A DNA stretch of 64,000 nt, from assembly GCA_030145845.1 (NCBI GenBank), contig JAIXHJ010000001.1, forward strand, positions 124,001 through 188,000. Direction: 5' to 3'. The stretch is from Pseudomonadota bacterium. GTDB taxonomy: Bacteria > Pseudomonadota > Gammaproteobacteria > Pseudomonadales > Oceanobacteraceae. How positions within the stretch are numbered: position 1 is the first letter of the stretch; each line of letters opens with the position of its first letter. Below are positions 8,597-17,857 of this stretch, piece after piece. The position numbers were made by a program, and so were the translations under genes. The notes beneath the pieces were generated by a model. That model saw only the letters and a list, made by a program, of their open reading frames with translations, ran no database searches and was not told the DNA's origin.

Positions 8597-9845
8597 GAGT
8601 CTAAAAGTGGCACATGCCTTCATGGCGTTTATTTTGGGCTGGTACCTCCCGGGATTCGTTTTTTCATATTTGTATGGCGATTTTTTTAGACTATATTATA
8701 ACGATAGTGTAGGGGCTGGGTTAATTCATCTGGTTTGGTTAGTTTTTTTTATATTTCTCTATTACGCCTTCGTCTTGCTTTTGTCTAAAGTGAATAGAGT
8801 GCATTTTTTTTATATTGACAAGAGACTTGTTCGCGCTTTTGTTTTTGGGGTGGTTTTCGTTTTTTTTATCTTGTCGATTTATTTTTTTCTTAATTACAGC
8901 TCAAAGTTCAGGCATACCAATAGACTTTCAGATAGCCCTTTCTGGGTGTCTATAATATGGGCTCTTAAGCCCTTTTTGATGGTTGTTTTACTAGGGATGT
9001 ATGCTCTCTTAATTCAAGGTGTTAAATTAGGATTGTATAGTAGGACTCTTCAGTTTTTAATGCTTGTCGGTTTTTCATTGACAATTACATCCTCTACGCA
9101 AGCTTTGATTCCTATTATTATAATTACAATGATGGTTTTTCCTGTGTTGCTCAGAGTTCGATTTAATGATATGTCCTTATCTGTTAGCTTTTTTATTGGG
9201 GCTCTTGTCGTTTTTTCTGTCTTTTGTGCATTGTTTGTTGGTGTCGGGAATAAGATTGGGTATGCGACGTTATGGGAGCTTGGGGTCTCGGGTGGAGGCG
9301 AAGAAATTTATGACTTTCTGCCCAGGCTAATTCCCAGATTGTCTACTTCTTATGCTTCTTTCGTTTACTGGGTTAATACATGGTATACGGAAGGGGCTGT
9401 CTCTTTTGATTTGATGAGTAGTGTGCATGTTACTACTAGTTCCAGGTTTTGTTTGTTGTTTTCCAGTGATTGCTTAGGGGCAGATGTTATTGACACGGTT
9501 AATAGATTTAACTACCTCAACGTTTTTGTTAACCATGCGGAGCGTGCCGGAGCTTCTCCGGGGATACTTTCATCTATTTTCTTGTTTGGAAATCCTTTTT
9601 TGGGGTGTATTGTTATATCCGTATATTTAGCCATGCTGTCTGTTGTATTTTCAAGGGCTATTGAGCACGAGAGATTACGAACTTCTTTTTATCTTGTTTT
9701 AGTCCCATTTTTTGTATTTTCGCTTCTTGAATCCCCGTTGAATATTATGTATCTCTTAGATCCGGTATTTATACTTCTCTTTTTTTACATTTCTTGGTTT
9801 TTATTTGTTGATTCAGGGAGTGTCTATGCAAAAACCCCTTGTTAG
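8589..9845 (+). CDS. Wzy-like O-antigen polymerase
   Basis: 418 residues with about ten to twelve hydrophobic segments and few recognisable motifs, as usual for Wzy. A long hydrophilic loop near residues 230-320 (WELGVSGGGEE through NHAERAGASPG) would be the large periplasmic loop of O-antigen polymerases. It lies between a flippase/acyltransferase pair and a glycosyltransferase. GTG start 8589 overlaps the previous gene by 8 bases. Very AT-rich. The call rests on topology and context rather than motif identity. Confidence 0.65.
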   Translation: MSESLKVAHAFMAFILGWYLPGFVFSYLYGDFFRLYYNDSVGAGLIHLVWLVFFIFLYYAFVLLLSKVNRVHFFYIDKRLVRAFVFGVVFVFFILSIYFFLNYSSKFRHTNRLSDSPFWVSIIWALKPFLMVVLLGMYALLIQGVKLGLYSRTLQFLMLVGFSLTITSSTQALIPIIIITMMVFPVLLRVRFNDMSLSVSFFIGALVVFSVFCALFVGVGNKIGYATLWELGVSGGGEEIYDFLPRLIPRLSTSYASFVYWVNTWYTEGAVSFDLMSSVHVTTSSRFCLLFSSDCLGADVIDTVNRFNYLNVFVNHAERAGASPGILSSIFLFGNPFLGCIVISVYLAMLSVVFSRAIEHERLRTSFYLVLVPFFVFSLLESPLNIMYLLDPVFILLFFYISWFLFVDSGSVYAKTPC

Positions 9846-10611
9846 TATTATTATGCCTAGCTTTAACTGTGCTGATTATATTGAGCTTTCTGTACGTTCA
9901 GTGTTGTCGCAGAAATATTCAAATTACGAGCTTATTATTGTTGATGATGCTTCTGATTCTTCGCATGTGGAAGTTTTAAAGCAAATTTCTACTCTTGATC
10001 AGCGGATTAAGATTGTCTTCTTGACTAAAAATGCGGGTGCAGCAGTAGCTCGCAATGTTGGTATAGGTGAAGCGACTGGCCGTTATATTGCTTTTCTTGA
10101 TAGCGATGATATTTGGCTTCCTGAAAAGCTTGAAGTTCAGATTAGGTTTATGCTCGACAATAATGTGGCTTTTTCGTATGCAGCTTATCAAAAGGTTGAT
10201 CAGCATGGTGCTCAACTTGGTAGTGTCGGGGTTCCGGATAAGGTGGCATATACAGATTTACTGAAAGTTAGTAGTATTGGCTGTCTTACTGCAGTTTATG
10301 ATACTCAGAAACTCGGTAAAATTTATATGCCTCTTATCAGAAAACGACAGGATTTAGGGTTGTGGTTGCGAATACTTCGCTCTATACCATATGCATATGG
10401 CATCATGGAGCCTTTGGCTCAGTACCGGGTTCGCTCAGACTCGCTTTCTTCCAATAAGCGTATAGCGGCGCAATATACATGGCGTTTGTATCGTGATGTG
10501 GAACAATTAGGTTTTTTTCAGAGTGTATATTTCTTCACACATTATGCGGTTAATGGCTTTCTGAGAACCAAGCTCCCATCCCTAGCAAGGGCTCTGGGTG
10601 TGTTAAAATAA
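9826..10611 (+). CDS. family 2 glycosyltransferase
   Basis: 261 residues with the GT-A fold of GT2. The N-terminus is VSIIMPSFNCADYIELSVRSVL, IIVDDAS is the nucleotide-binding region, and FLDSDDIWLPEKLE carries the DxD motif. The frame is open from 9805, but ATG 9826 is preceded by AGGGAG and gives the usual GT2 start. It overlaps the end of the polymerase gene by 20 bases. It adds one sugar of the repeat unit on the cytoplasmic face of the membrane. Donor and acceptor cannot be read from sequence. Confidence 0.9.
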   Translation: MQKPLVSIIMPSFNCADYIELSVRSVLSQKYSNYELIIVDDASDSSHVEVLKQISTLDQRIKIVFLTKNAGAAVARNVGIGEATGRYIAFLDSDDIWLPEKLEVQIRFMLDNNVAFSYAAYQKVDQHGAQLGSVGVPDKVAYTDLLKVSSIGCLTAVYDTQKLGKIYMPLIRKRQDLGLWLRILRSIPYAYGIMEPLAQYRVRSDSLSSNKRIAAQYTWRLYRDVEQLGFFQSVYFFTHYAVNGFLRTKLPSLARALGVLK

Positions 10612-10641
10612 ATCAATTGGCTTAATAGGCAGGAGCTTGAT

Positions 10642-11595
10642 ATGCCTCGTCGTATATTGGTAACAGGGGGGACTGGATTTATTGGTTCTAGGTTGTTTGA
10701 GATATTACAATCTCTAAATCAATATGATATAAGGCTGGTTGTTAGGGAGTTAAATCCTGATATAAGTCTGAGTCAATTTGAGGTCGCTGGCATCGATGGT
10801 ATAACAGATTACTCTGAAGTTATTGCGGGGTGTGATGTCGTTATCCATATTGCTGCCATTGCTCATAACAGTAACTCTGATCTAGCCTCTTTCGCCGAGA
10901 ACTTAAACAGGGTAAATGTTGATGGGACGTTAAATCTTGCCAGACAATCTGCTAATGCTGGTGTTAAACGATTTATATTTATCAGTACGATAGGTGTTAA
11001 TGGGTCTGTATCTCTTGAACCATTTACTGAGGAATCTAAAAGTAGTCCTCACAATCCATATTCGATATCTAAATACAGGGCAGAGCTGGGTTTGAGGGAG
11101 CTGGCTGAAAGCTCACAAATGGAACTTGTCATTATTCGTCCACCTTTAGTCTATGGATCTAATGCTGCGGGTAGTTTTAGAAGTCTACATAATCTGCTTG
11201 TTAAGCCAATTCCACTTCCTTTTGGTCTGGTGAATAATCAGCGTAGTATGATCTATATCGACAATCTTGTGGATTTTATTATCCGCTGTGTTGAACATCC
11301 CGCAGCGGCTAATCAAACATTTCTCGTTTCTGATGGTGAAGACATCTCTCTCCGGCGTTTGATAGCCGAAATGCGGTTGTCAATGGGAAGCTCCCCAACC
11401 TTATTTCCGGTGCCGGTTGCTTTGTTTAGGCTTCTGGGGAAATTGACAGGTAAATCTGGCGTTGTTGACAGTCTGGTCGGTGATCTTCAGGTTGATTCAT
11501 CGAAGGCCCGTAAACGGTTGGGTTGGACTCCGCCCTATACCTTCAGCCAGGGTATTGCTGAAACGGTTAACGATTTTAAAGAAAGGAATAAATAA
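10642..11595 (+). CDS. WbpV-like NAD(P)-dependent sugar-nucleotide 4-reductase/epimerase
   Basis: 317 residues of the extended SDR family: TGGTGFIG at residues 8-15, HIAAIAHN, catalytic Ser/Thr in FISTIGVNG, and YxxxK in NPYSISKYRAE. It resembles WbpV/WreQ reductases, which reduce the 4-keto product of a WbpM-type dehydratase to UDP-D-QuiNAc (or the FucNAc epimer). A WbpM-like gene (13937-15874) and an initiating sugar transferase (11597-12148) nearby complete that module. GC content returns toward the chromosome average here. UDP-GlcNAc/GlcA 4-epimerase activity is an alternative. Confidence 0.75.
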   Translation: MPRRILVTGGTGFIGSRLFEILQSLNQYDIRLVVRELNPDISLSQFEVAGIDGITDYSEVIAGCDVVIHIAAIAHNSNSDLASFAENLNRVNVDGTLNLARQSANAGVKRFIFISTIGVNGSVSLEPFTEESKSSPHNPYSISKYRAELGLRELAESSQMELVIIRPPLVYGSNAAGSFRSLHNLLVKPIPLPFGLVNNQRSMIYIDNLVDFIIRCVEHPAAANQTFLVSDGEDISLRRLIAEMRLSMGSSPTLFPVPVALFRLLGKLTGKSGVVDSLVGDLQVDSSKARKRLGWTPPYTFSQGIAETVNDFKERNK

Positions 11596-11596
11596 A

Positions 11597-12148
11597 GTGT
11601 TACGGTTTCTGGATATTGTATTTTCCTTTTTAGGCTTGGTATGTGGCTTTCCTGTTCTGGTCGTGATTTATATTATCGGGCTTTTTGATACCGGTTCTCC
11701 TTTATTTCTGCAGGAGCGTGTAGGGCGGAATCTCAGACCATTTACGTTGGTTAAGTTCCGTACCATGAAAGTTAATACTGCTTCAGTGGCCAGCCATCTG
11801 GCTTCTACTGCGTCTATTACTAAGCTGGGGGGCTTTTTACGTAAAACGAAGCTGGATGAGCTGCCGCAATTGTGGAACGTGCTGAGGGGAGAAATGAGCC
11901 TTGTTGGGCCGCGTCCAAATCTCTTTAATCAGGAAGAGCTGATATCAACTCGCCAACATCATGGTGTTTATGATGTTCGCCCGGGTATTACTGGTCTGGC
12001 TCAGGTTAATGAGATTGATATGTCTACACCAGACCTGTTAGCAGAAACCGATGCGAAGATGATTGCTGAGCTGTCGGTGCGGAATTATTTTAAATTCATT
12101 TTGCAAACGGTTACCGGTAAAGGCTCTGGGGATCGGGTTAAGGGATAA
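11597..12148 (+). CDS. undecaprenyl-phosphate sugar phosphotransferase (initiating enzyme)
   Basis: 183 residues with GTG start 11597, preceded by GAAAGGAA. The longer open frame from 11462 would lie inside the previous gene and is not used. One N-terminal hydrophobic segment (about residues 5-27) is followed by the bacterial sugar transferase domain: PLFLQERVG, VKFRTMK, the KLDELPQLWNVLRG motif with the catalytic Asp-Glu pair, and MSLVGPRP. Small single-membrane-segment enzymes of this kind (PglC, the C-terminal part of WbaP) move a sugar-1-phosphate to the carrier lipid. It probably starts the repeat unit with QuiNAc or FucNAc-type sugar. Confidence 0.88.
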   Translation: MLRFLDIVFSFLGLVCGFPVLVVIYIIGLFDTGSPLFLQERVGRNLRPFTLVKFRTMKVNTASVASHLASTASITKLGGFLRKTKLDELPQLWNVLRGEMSLVGPRPNLFNQEELISTRQHHGVYDVRPGITGLAQVNEIDMSTPDLLAETDAKMIAELSVRNYFKFILQTVTGKGSGDRVKG

Positions 12149-12287
12149 TCAATCTACCTTCTGCCGCTATGGATAGAAATCGCTTTGTAGGATGGCTATG
12201 CATGTTAACAACCGTGATCATACGACCGCAAAACAGATACTATGTAGCCAACCACTGCCACTATAAATAACGGATGAGGACCTTGCC

Positions 12288-13865
12288 GTGCTTGAGAATT
12301 TAACCAATGCTTACTACGCGCAGAAGCCCGATGCTTCGGTGTCTTCCCAGAGGGTTGCTTTTGGCACGTCAGGGCACCGGGGTACAGCACTGAAAGCGAC
12401 GTTCAATGAACAGCATATTCTGGCGATTGCTCAGGCAGTGGCTGATTATCGGGCACAGGCCGGTATTTCCGGGCCGTTATTTCTTGGCTGTGACACCCAC
12501 GCACTTTCCCGTCCGGCCTGGCAGACATGCTTGGAGGTGCTGGTTGCTAATCAGGTTGATGTCCGTATTGCTGCAGATAATCAGGTTACAGCAACGCCTC
12601 TGGTGAGCAGGGCGATTCTGGAGGCGAATGCTGACGCTGAGTCAGAGCTGGCCGATGGCATTATTATCACTCCGTCACACAATCCGCCCGAAGATGGTGG
12701 TATCAAATACAACACGCCGGATGGTGGGCCAGCGGATGCTGACGTTACAGGCTGGATTGAGAGCCGGGCGAATGACTATCTGCAGGCCGGTTGTCACGGT
12801 GTCAAAACGGTTGCTCAGCAAGAGGCTATCAGCAAAGCGCAGGAATACGATTACATCGGCCGTTATATTGCTCAGCTTGATCAAGTGCTGGATCTAGATG
12901 CGGTACGTAATGCCGCGCTTACTCTGGGCGCCGATCCGATGGGTGGTACAGCTCTGCCTGTCTGGCAGGCGTTGGCAGCAGATCCGGGTTTGAAGCTGGA
13001 AGTGGTGAATGACACACTGGATCCTTCTTTCGCTTTTATGCCCCCGGACCATGATGGTCGTATCCGTATGGATTGTTCCAGCACGGCAGCAATGGCGAAT
13101 CTGCTGGATATCCGCGACCGTTTTGATCTGGCATTTGCCAATGACCCGGATGCTGACCGCCATGGTATTGTCGATGAAGCCGGCCTGATGAATCCGAATC
13201 ATTTCCTTTGTGTCTGCGTCGATTATCTGCTGACGCATCGTCCGCAGTGGGGGAGGGAAGTGAAAATAGGTAAAACCCTGGTGACTTCATCCATGATGGA
13301 TCGTGTGGTGGCTGCACATAACCGCGAGCTGTATGAAGTGCCGGTGGGTTTTAAGTGGTTTGTGAAAGGCCTGTACCGGGGTGAACTGGCGTTTGGTGGT
13401 GAAGAGAGTGCAGGGGCCAGTTTTCTGACCCTGGATGGGAAGGCCTGGAGTACAGATAAGGACGGTATTCTGCTGTGTCTGCTGGCGGCTGAAATGATGG
13501 CAGTGACGGGGCTGAAACCGTCCGAATATTATGCTCAGCTGGTTGCCCGGCATGGTAATCCGGTATACCGCCGTATTGATGCACCGGCTACGGCAGAGCA
13601 GAAAGCTTCGTTTAAAAAATTGTCAGCTGACAGTATTACCGCTGCTGAACTGGCGGGATCTGCAATTACGGCTGTTCACACAACAGCACCAGGTAACGGT
13701 GCCGCGATTGGCGGTATCAAAGTCTGCACAGCAAGCGGTTGGTTTGCAGCTCGCCCCAGTGGCACGGAAGATATTTATAAGATCTATGCTGAGAGTTTTG
13801 ACGGTGAAGCCCATCTTCAGCAACTGCTGGACGAAGCGAAAGCTTTGTTAAGTCAGGTGTTATAA
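12288..13865 (+). CDS. pgm: phosphoglucomutase (alpha-D-glucose phosphate-specific)
   Basis: 525 residues, close to the 546 of E. coli Pgm. FGTSGHRGT near residue 26 is the N-terminal family motif. ITPSHNPPEDGGIKYN carries the phosphorylated catalytic Ser, DPDADRHG is the metal-binding loop, GGEESAG the sugar-binding loop and ARPSGTED the phosphate-binding loop. It interconverts glucose-6-P and glucose-1-P, feeding UDP-glucose and polysaccharide precursors. GTG start with an ATGAGGA ribosome-binding site 6 bases upstream. It sits inside the surface-polysaccharide locus but is GC-richer than the AT-rich segment. Confidence 0.95.
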   Translation: MLENLTNAYYAQKPDASVSSQRVAFGTSGHRGTALKATFNEQHILAIAQAVADYRAQAGISGPLFLGCDTHALSRPAWQTCLEVLVANQVDVRIAADNQVTATPLVSRAILEANADAESELADGIIITPSHNPPEDGGIKYNTPDGGPADADVTGWIESRANDYLQAGCHGVKTVAQQEAISKAQEYDYIGRYIAQLDQVLDLDAVRNAALTLGADPMGGTALPVWQALAADPGLKLEVVNDTLDPSFAFMPPDHDGRIRMDCSSTAAMANLLDIRDRFDLAFANDPDADRHGIVDEAGLMNPNHFLCVCVDYLLTHRPQWGREVKIGKTLVTSSMMDRVVAAHNRELYEVPVGFKWFVKGLYRGELAFGGEESAGASFLTLDGKAWSTDKDGILLCLLAAEMMAVTGLKPSEYYAQLVARHGNPVYRRIDAPATAEQKASFKKLSADSITAAELAGSAITAVHTTAPGNGAAIGGIKVCTASGWFAARPSGTEDIYKIYAESFDGEAHLQQLLDEAKALLSQVL

Positions 13866-13895
13866 AGCAAGGCGGGTTGTACCAATCTGGTCCGA

Positions 13896-13912
13896 CGCTG
13901 TTATTAACAGCG
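13896..13912. terminator. short perfect inverted repeat between convergent pgm and wbpM-like genes
   Basis: An 8+8 base inverted repeat with a one-base centre (CGCTGTTA-T-TAACAGCG) lies 31 bases after the pgm stop and 25 bases before the end of the convergent gene. There is no T run, so it is only a possible bidirectional transcription end or a protein site. Confidence 0.3.
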
Positions 13913-13936
13913 CCGGCAGGAGATTATAAATAATAA

Positions 13937-15874
13937 TCAGCCCTGTGATGCATTCAGTACCCAGTCAGGGGAATGCCCTTGGCTGGTGTAGGCTGCCGGG
14001 GCTTCAAGCAGCAGTTTGATGACATCTTCCACCCGGAATTCGTGGCAGGCACGGTCGAGACGGTTGATCAGGTTGTGGGTTTCCGGCCAGCCCAGATGCA
14101 CTTCGTTGGCGGTCATAATCCGTGGATGATCAGTGCCTTCCACATTTTCACCCACCAGAAGTTCTTCATAGAGCTTTTCTCCCGGGCGCAGGCCACTGAA
14201 CTGGATATCAATATCGCCATTCGGGTTTTTGGCGGTACGTTCGGTCAGGCCGGAGAGGCGGATCATTTTTCTGGCCAGATCGGTAATTTTTACCGGCTCG
14301 CCCATATCCAGTACGAAGACATCGCCGCCTTTGCCCATGGCGCCGGCCTGAATCACCAGCTGGGATGCCTCGGGAATGGTCATAAAGTAGCGGATAATAT
14401 CGGGATGAGTGACGGTGATCGGGCCGCCTTCCCGGATCTGTTTACGGAACAGAGGCACAACAGAGCCGGAGGAGCCAAGCACATTGCCAAAACGGACCAT
14501 GCAGAACAGTGTGTCTGACTGGCGTTCAGACAGTGCCTGAAGCACCAGCTCTGCCAGGCGTTTCGACGCACCCATCACATTGGTGGGGCGTACGGCTTTG
14601 TCGGTTGAAATCAGTACGAAACGTTCGACGCCGGCAGCAATCGCTGCTTCGGCACAGTACCAGGTACCGAAGACATTATTGCGGACACCTTCCACAACAT
14701 TGTGCTCAACCATGGGGACGTGTTTATACGCTGCGGCATGATAAATGGTGTCGACCCTGAAGGAGCGGAAAATATTTTCCAATCGGTTCTGTTTCTGTAC
14801 CGAGCCGAGAATCGGGATGATCTGAGTCTCCAGAGCGGAAGCTGCTTTGGTTTTGATCAGTTCCTGCTCAATGGCATACAGACTGTATTCATTGAGTTCA
14901 AGCAGGATCAGTTTGTGTGGCCGTTTCAGCAGAGCCTGGCGCGACAGCTCTGAACCAATGGAGCCCCCGGCACCGGTAATTAAAACGATTTTCCCTTCAA
15001 TATTGCTGGCCAGCAGGTCTTCCCTGGGGGCAACACAGTCCCGGCCCAGCAGGTCTTCAATCTCAACTTCCCGGACTTCCTCGACACGCGCTTTGCCATT
15101 AATAATGTCGGTGACCGACGGCGCTGTCAGAATTTCAAGTTGCAGATCAGTCAGCTTTTCAATCAGGGCTTTACGCTGGGACATACCGGTACGTCCCAGT
15201 GCCAGCAGTACTTTCCTGGCACCGTATTTTTCACTCAGCGCTTCCAGCTCAGCAGGTGCGTGAACCTTCAGGCCATGGATGGTAATTTTCTGTTTCTGTT
15301 CGCAGTCGTCGATAAAGGCATTGGGATGATAGGACTGACTGCCGGACAGTGCATTGACGAGCGCTACGCCCTGATTGCCGGCACCGTAAATAATGACCGG
15401 CTCTGCTTTTGCTTTGCTCAGTTGGGAAACAACGCTGCGGATAAAAAGGCGGGGAATTCCGAGCAGGGCAAATGAGGTGAACAGATAAATAATCAGGCTG
15501 GAACGTGGCATGGCGGCCTGAGTCAGGAACGAGCTTGTTGCCAGCACCAGTGCGGATACGGTGACACCGAGACCAAGCGTTGTGAACGCCGTACCGGTCA
15601 TAAAACGGACAACTGCGCGGTAAAGGCCCAGTTTCACAAACAGCAGTGTGGTTATGACAGATGTGATCAGCGTCGCCAGTAATGTCGCTTCACCGATGGG
15701 CGGAAGAACGGTACCGTGTCTGAGGGCCAGCGCCAGATAGACGGCAACCGGGATAGCGGCAAGGTCATAACTGACGGAAATAAAACGTTTAACCGGCCGG
15801 GATGCATTGAGCAGAAAGTTAATCATTGACGGCGAACTGTCCTTTTCTGAATCATCCTGAATTATAGCAGCCAT
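13937..15874 (-). CDS. WbpM/CapD-like membrane-anchored UDP-sugar 4,6-dehydratase
   Basis: 645 residues, the usual length of WbpM/PglF-type enzymes. The N-terminus has four hydrophobic segments (about residues 30-130). A first Rossmann region (VIIYGAGNQG) follows, then the catalytic SDR domain from about residue 300, with LITGAGGSIGSELSRQ and AAYKHVPMVEHN. The usual SDR Tyr is replaced by Met in this class (NVMGASKRLAE). The C-terminus has GLRPGEKLYEEL. It dehydrates UDP-GlcNAc to the 4-keto-6-deoxy form, the substrate for a WbpV-like reductase. Transcribed toward pgm, upstream of tRNA-Asn. Confidence 0.9.
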   Translation of the reverse strand: MAAIIQDDSEKDSSPSMINFLLNASRPVKRFISVSYDLAAIPVAVYLALALRHGTVLPPIGEATLLATLITSVITTLLFVKLGLYRAVVRFMTGTAFTTLGLGVTVSALVLATSSFLTQAAMPRSSLIIYLFTSFALLGIPRLFIRSVVSQLSKAKAEPVIIYGAGNQGVALVNALSGSQSYHPNAFIDDCEQKQKITIHGLKVHAPAELEALSEKYGARKVLLALGRTGMSQRKALIEKLTDLQLEILTAPSVTDIINGKARVEEVREVEIEDLLGRDCVAPREDLLASNIEGKIVLITGAGGSIGSELSRQALLKRPHKLILLELNEYSLYAIEQELIKTKAASALETQIIPILGSVQKQNRLENIFRSFRVDTIYHAAAYKHVPMVEHNVVEGVRNNVFGTWYCAEAAIAAGVERFVLISTDKAVRPTNVMGASKRLAELVLQALSERQSDTLFCMVRFGNVLGSSGSVVPLFRKQIREGGPITVTHPDIIRYFMTIPEASQLVIQAGAMGKGGDVFVLDMGEPVKITDLARKMIRLSGLTERTAKNPNGDIDIQFSGLRPGEKLYEELLVGENVEGTDHPRIMTANEVHLGWPETHNLINRLDRACHEFRVEDVIKLLLEAPAAYTSQGHSPDWVLNASQG

Positions 15875-16027
15875 TATGACACCTACTGAGAAAATGGTTC
15901 ACAGGAATCGGTACTGATTTTCAGACGCAGACAGTAAGCGCCACACAGTTTCTGACTCGCAGTTCTGTAGGGATAACGTACTGAGGATGATTGTATTCGC
16001 AGGATTTTTCAGAAGAGTATGAAGATT

Positions 16028-16103
16028 TGGCTCCCCGAGCTGGACTTGAACCAGCGACCAATAGATTAACAGTCTACTGCTCTACCGACTGAGCTATCGG
16101 GGA
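16028..16103 (-). tRNA. tRNA-Asn (anticodon GTT)
   Basis: Read on the minus strand, a 76-base cloverleaf begins TCCCCGATAGCTCAG and ends CTCGGGGAGCCA. The acceptor stem pairs UCCCCGA with UCGGGGA, the anticodon loop is CTGTTAA (anticodon GTT), the T arm is GGTTCAAGTCC, and CCA is encoded. Confidence 0.97.
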
Positions 16104-16124
16104 ACATCATCTTCAACGGGGCGG

Positions 16125-16154
16125 ATTATGCCGCGGTGGCGATTGCGGTGTCAA
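16125..16154 (-). promoter_or_regulatory. sigma-70 promoter for tRNA-Asn
   Basis: On the minus strand TTGACA (16149-16154) is followed after 18 bases by CATAAT (16125-16130), about 22 bases before the first tRNA base. Position and match are typical of a stable-RNA promoter. Confidence 0.6.
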
Positions 16155-16295
16155 CACATCTAATTGATTTTTCTAAACTTTCGAGAAAAAGTGCGGTTGC
16201 TGATTGCTGAATTCATAAATTCGTCGTGCAGGTGTGCTAGAGTTCTGACATCTTTACACAGACATACTTTCGGATGATTAAGGGGTTCATGAAGA

Positions 16296-17783
16296 ATGGG
16301 TCGAAATGATGTGGAAAACAGTCCGGTGATCGGGACGGAGGATGAAATCAGTCTGACGGATCTGTTCCGCAATATCTGGCGGCAGCGGGGACTGGTACTC
16401 GCGATTACGGCTGCCATGGCGGCTCTGGTGCTTGTCTATCATTTGGGGAAAGCCTCTTTTGCCGTACCGTCACGGGTCGACTATCCGGTGGCGCTGACCT
16501 TTATTAATGAAAAAGGCACTTATCCGAATGGCTCAGTTTTCAGCCCGCGGGATCTCATTGCCCCGGCAGTCATTAAGAGGCTGCTGGCCGATCATTCAGA
16601 TATCACCGTTCCCTCTGATGTGCTGCTTGAAGCACTGAGTGTCCGCTACTCCAATCCGGTGATGGACAGTGCGGAACAGAAGCTGGCGGCTTTACTGGCC
16701 AATGCCAAAACTCCTGAAGAAATCCGTACGGCGGCGCAGACAACCCTGACTGAAATGCGGGATAAAACCCGCTCCTTTCTGACCGTCAGTCTGGACCTGT
16801 CGGAGGCAGGGCTGGCGATTCCTCAGGGAGAAAAGCTTGTCGCCGGACTGGTTACCGCCTGGGCGGACCTGTCTCTGACGCGTGGTCTGGGTAATGTGGA
16901 TATTGATCGTCCGGTATCGGCCTTTGCCGTACAGCCGGCGATGAACCTGATTGATATGTATGACGGTGCTTCCAAGTATCTGGATTCCCTTAAACGGGCG
17001 GTCAGTCAGCTGGCACAGCAGGCGGGTTCCAGCAGCCTGATTATTGATGGCCGTACGCTGGAAGATATTCAGCGCGATATTGATGCGCTGGATGTCACGG
17101 ATATCGGTCCACTGCGCGAATTTGCTTATTCCAATTCCGCGGATCTGGCTTCCAGCGACCCGGCCATTAAAGTGCGCCTGTTTGCCCGTCAGCGTCTGCT
17201 GAATCTGGAGCATGAGCGTCTGTCGAAACTGATCGTGTCATATGATGCGGCACTCAGTCAGCTGTCCCAGTCCGCCCGGGGTCTTTCCAAAGGACAGGGC
17301 CTGGGTGGTACATCCGGTGATGTGCAGCTGGATCAGTCACTGCTGGAATCCATGCTGTCACTGGGGAACAAGCTGGGTGACGTGGAAATGCGTCAGGAAC
17401 TGTTTGAGCGGCGCACCAAAGCCACAGAAGATATGCTGTCGCTGGAAAAAGAACTGGCCATTCTGAATGGCTCAGCCACCAACCAGTATGGTGAGCTGGA
17501 CTCGGAAGAGATCCTGCAGGCCGCTTTACCTGGTATCACGGAAGGTCTGAACCGCCTGCAACAGCAGATCGACGCTTTCTTTGTTGCCTATCGTGATCAG
17601 AGCCTGCAGAGTAACGGCCGGCTGTATGTCGCCGACTCCGCACCTCAGGTGCGCGGTGGCCATGTTCAGTTTGCCAGCCGCATTGGTCTGCATCTGGCGC
17701 TGGGGGTAGTGCTCGGCGGTATGCTGGGGGTTCTGATTGCCCTGGTCCGTGCGGCCATGGTGACTTCCCGCAGCCGCGGCTGA
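16296..17783 (+). CDS. Wzz-like polysaccharide co-polymerase (chain-length determinant)
   Basis: 495 residues. Hydrophobic segments at about residues 33-50 and 463-486 flank a large, mostly helical periplasmic part, the layout of polysaccharide co-polymerases (Wzz, FepE). The N-terminus EISLTDLFRNIWRQRG is like the Wzz cytoplasmic start. The C-terminus lacks the Walker kinase part of Wzc, so it would set O-antigen chain length rather than act as a tyrosine kinase. It is about 130-150 residues longer than E. coli Wzz. An AAGGGG ribosome-binding site precedes it; a six-codon reading frame starting at 16290 overlaps the true start. Confidence 0.75.
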   Translation: MGRNDVENSPVIGTEDEISLTDLFRNIWRQRGLVLAITAAMAALVLVYHLGKASFAVPSRVDYPVALTFINEKGTYPNGSVFSPRDLIAPAVIKRLLADHSDITVPSDVLLEALSVRYSNPVMDSAEQKLAALLANAKTPEEIRTAAQTTLTEMRDKTRSFLTVSLDLSEAGLAIPQGEKLVAGLVTAWADLSLTRGLGNVDIDRPVSAFAVQPAMNLIDMYDGASKYLDSLKRAVSQLAQQAGSSSLIIDGRTLEDIQRDIDALDVTDIGPLREFAYSNSADLASSDPAIKVRLFARQRLLNLEHERLSKLIVSYDAALSQLSQSARGLSKGQGLGGTSGDVQLDQSLLESMLSLGNKLGDVEMRQELFERRTKATEDMLSLEKELAILNGSATNQYGELDSEEILQAALPGITEGLNRLQQQIDAFFVAYRDQSLQSNGRLYVADSAPQVRGGHVQFASRIGLHLALGVVLGGMLGVLIALVRAAMVTSRSRG

Positions 17784-17801
17784 GGACTAGCGGCCAACAG
17801 T

Positions 17802-17831
17802 AAAAAGCCCGGCGATCAGCCGGGCTTTTTT
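17802..17831. terminator. bidirectional rho-independent terminator
   Basis: AAAAAGCCCGGC-GATCA-GCCGGGCTTTTTT: a 7-bp GC stem flanked by A and T runs lies between the wzz-like gene and convergent dcd, and can serve both. Confidence 0.9.
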
Positions 17832-17857
17832 GTGTCCTCAGTTTACTCTGCGGCCGT

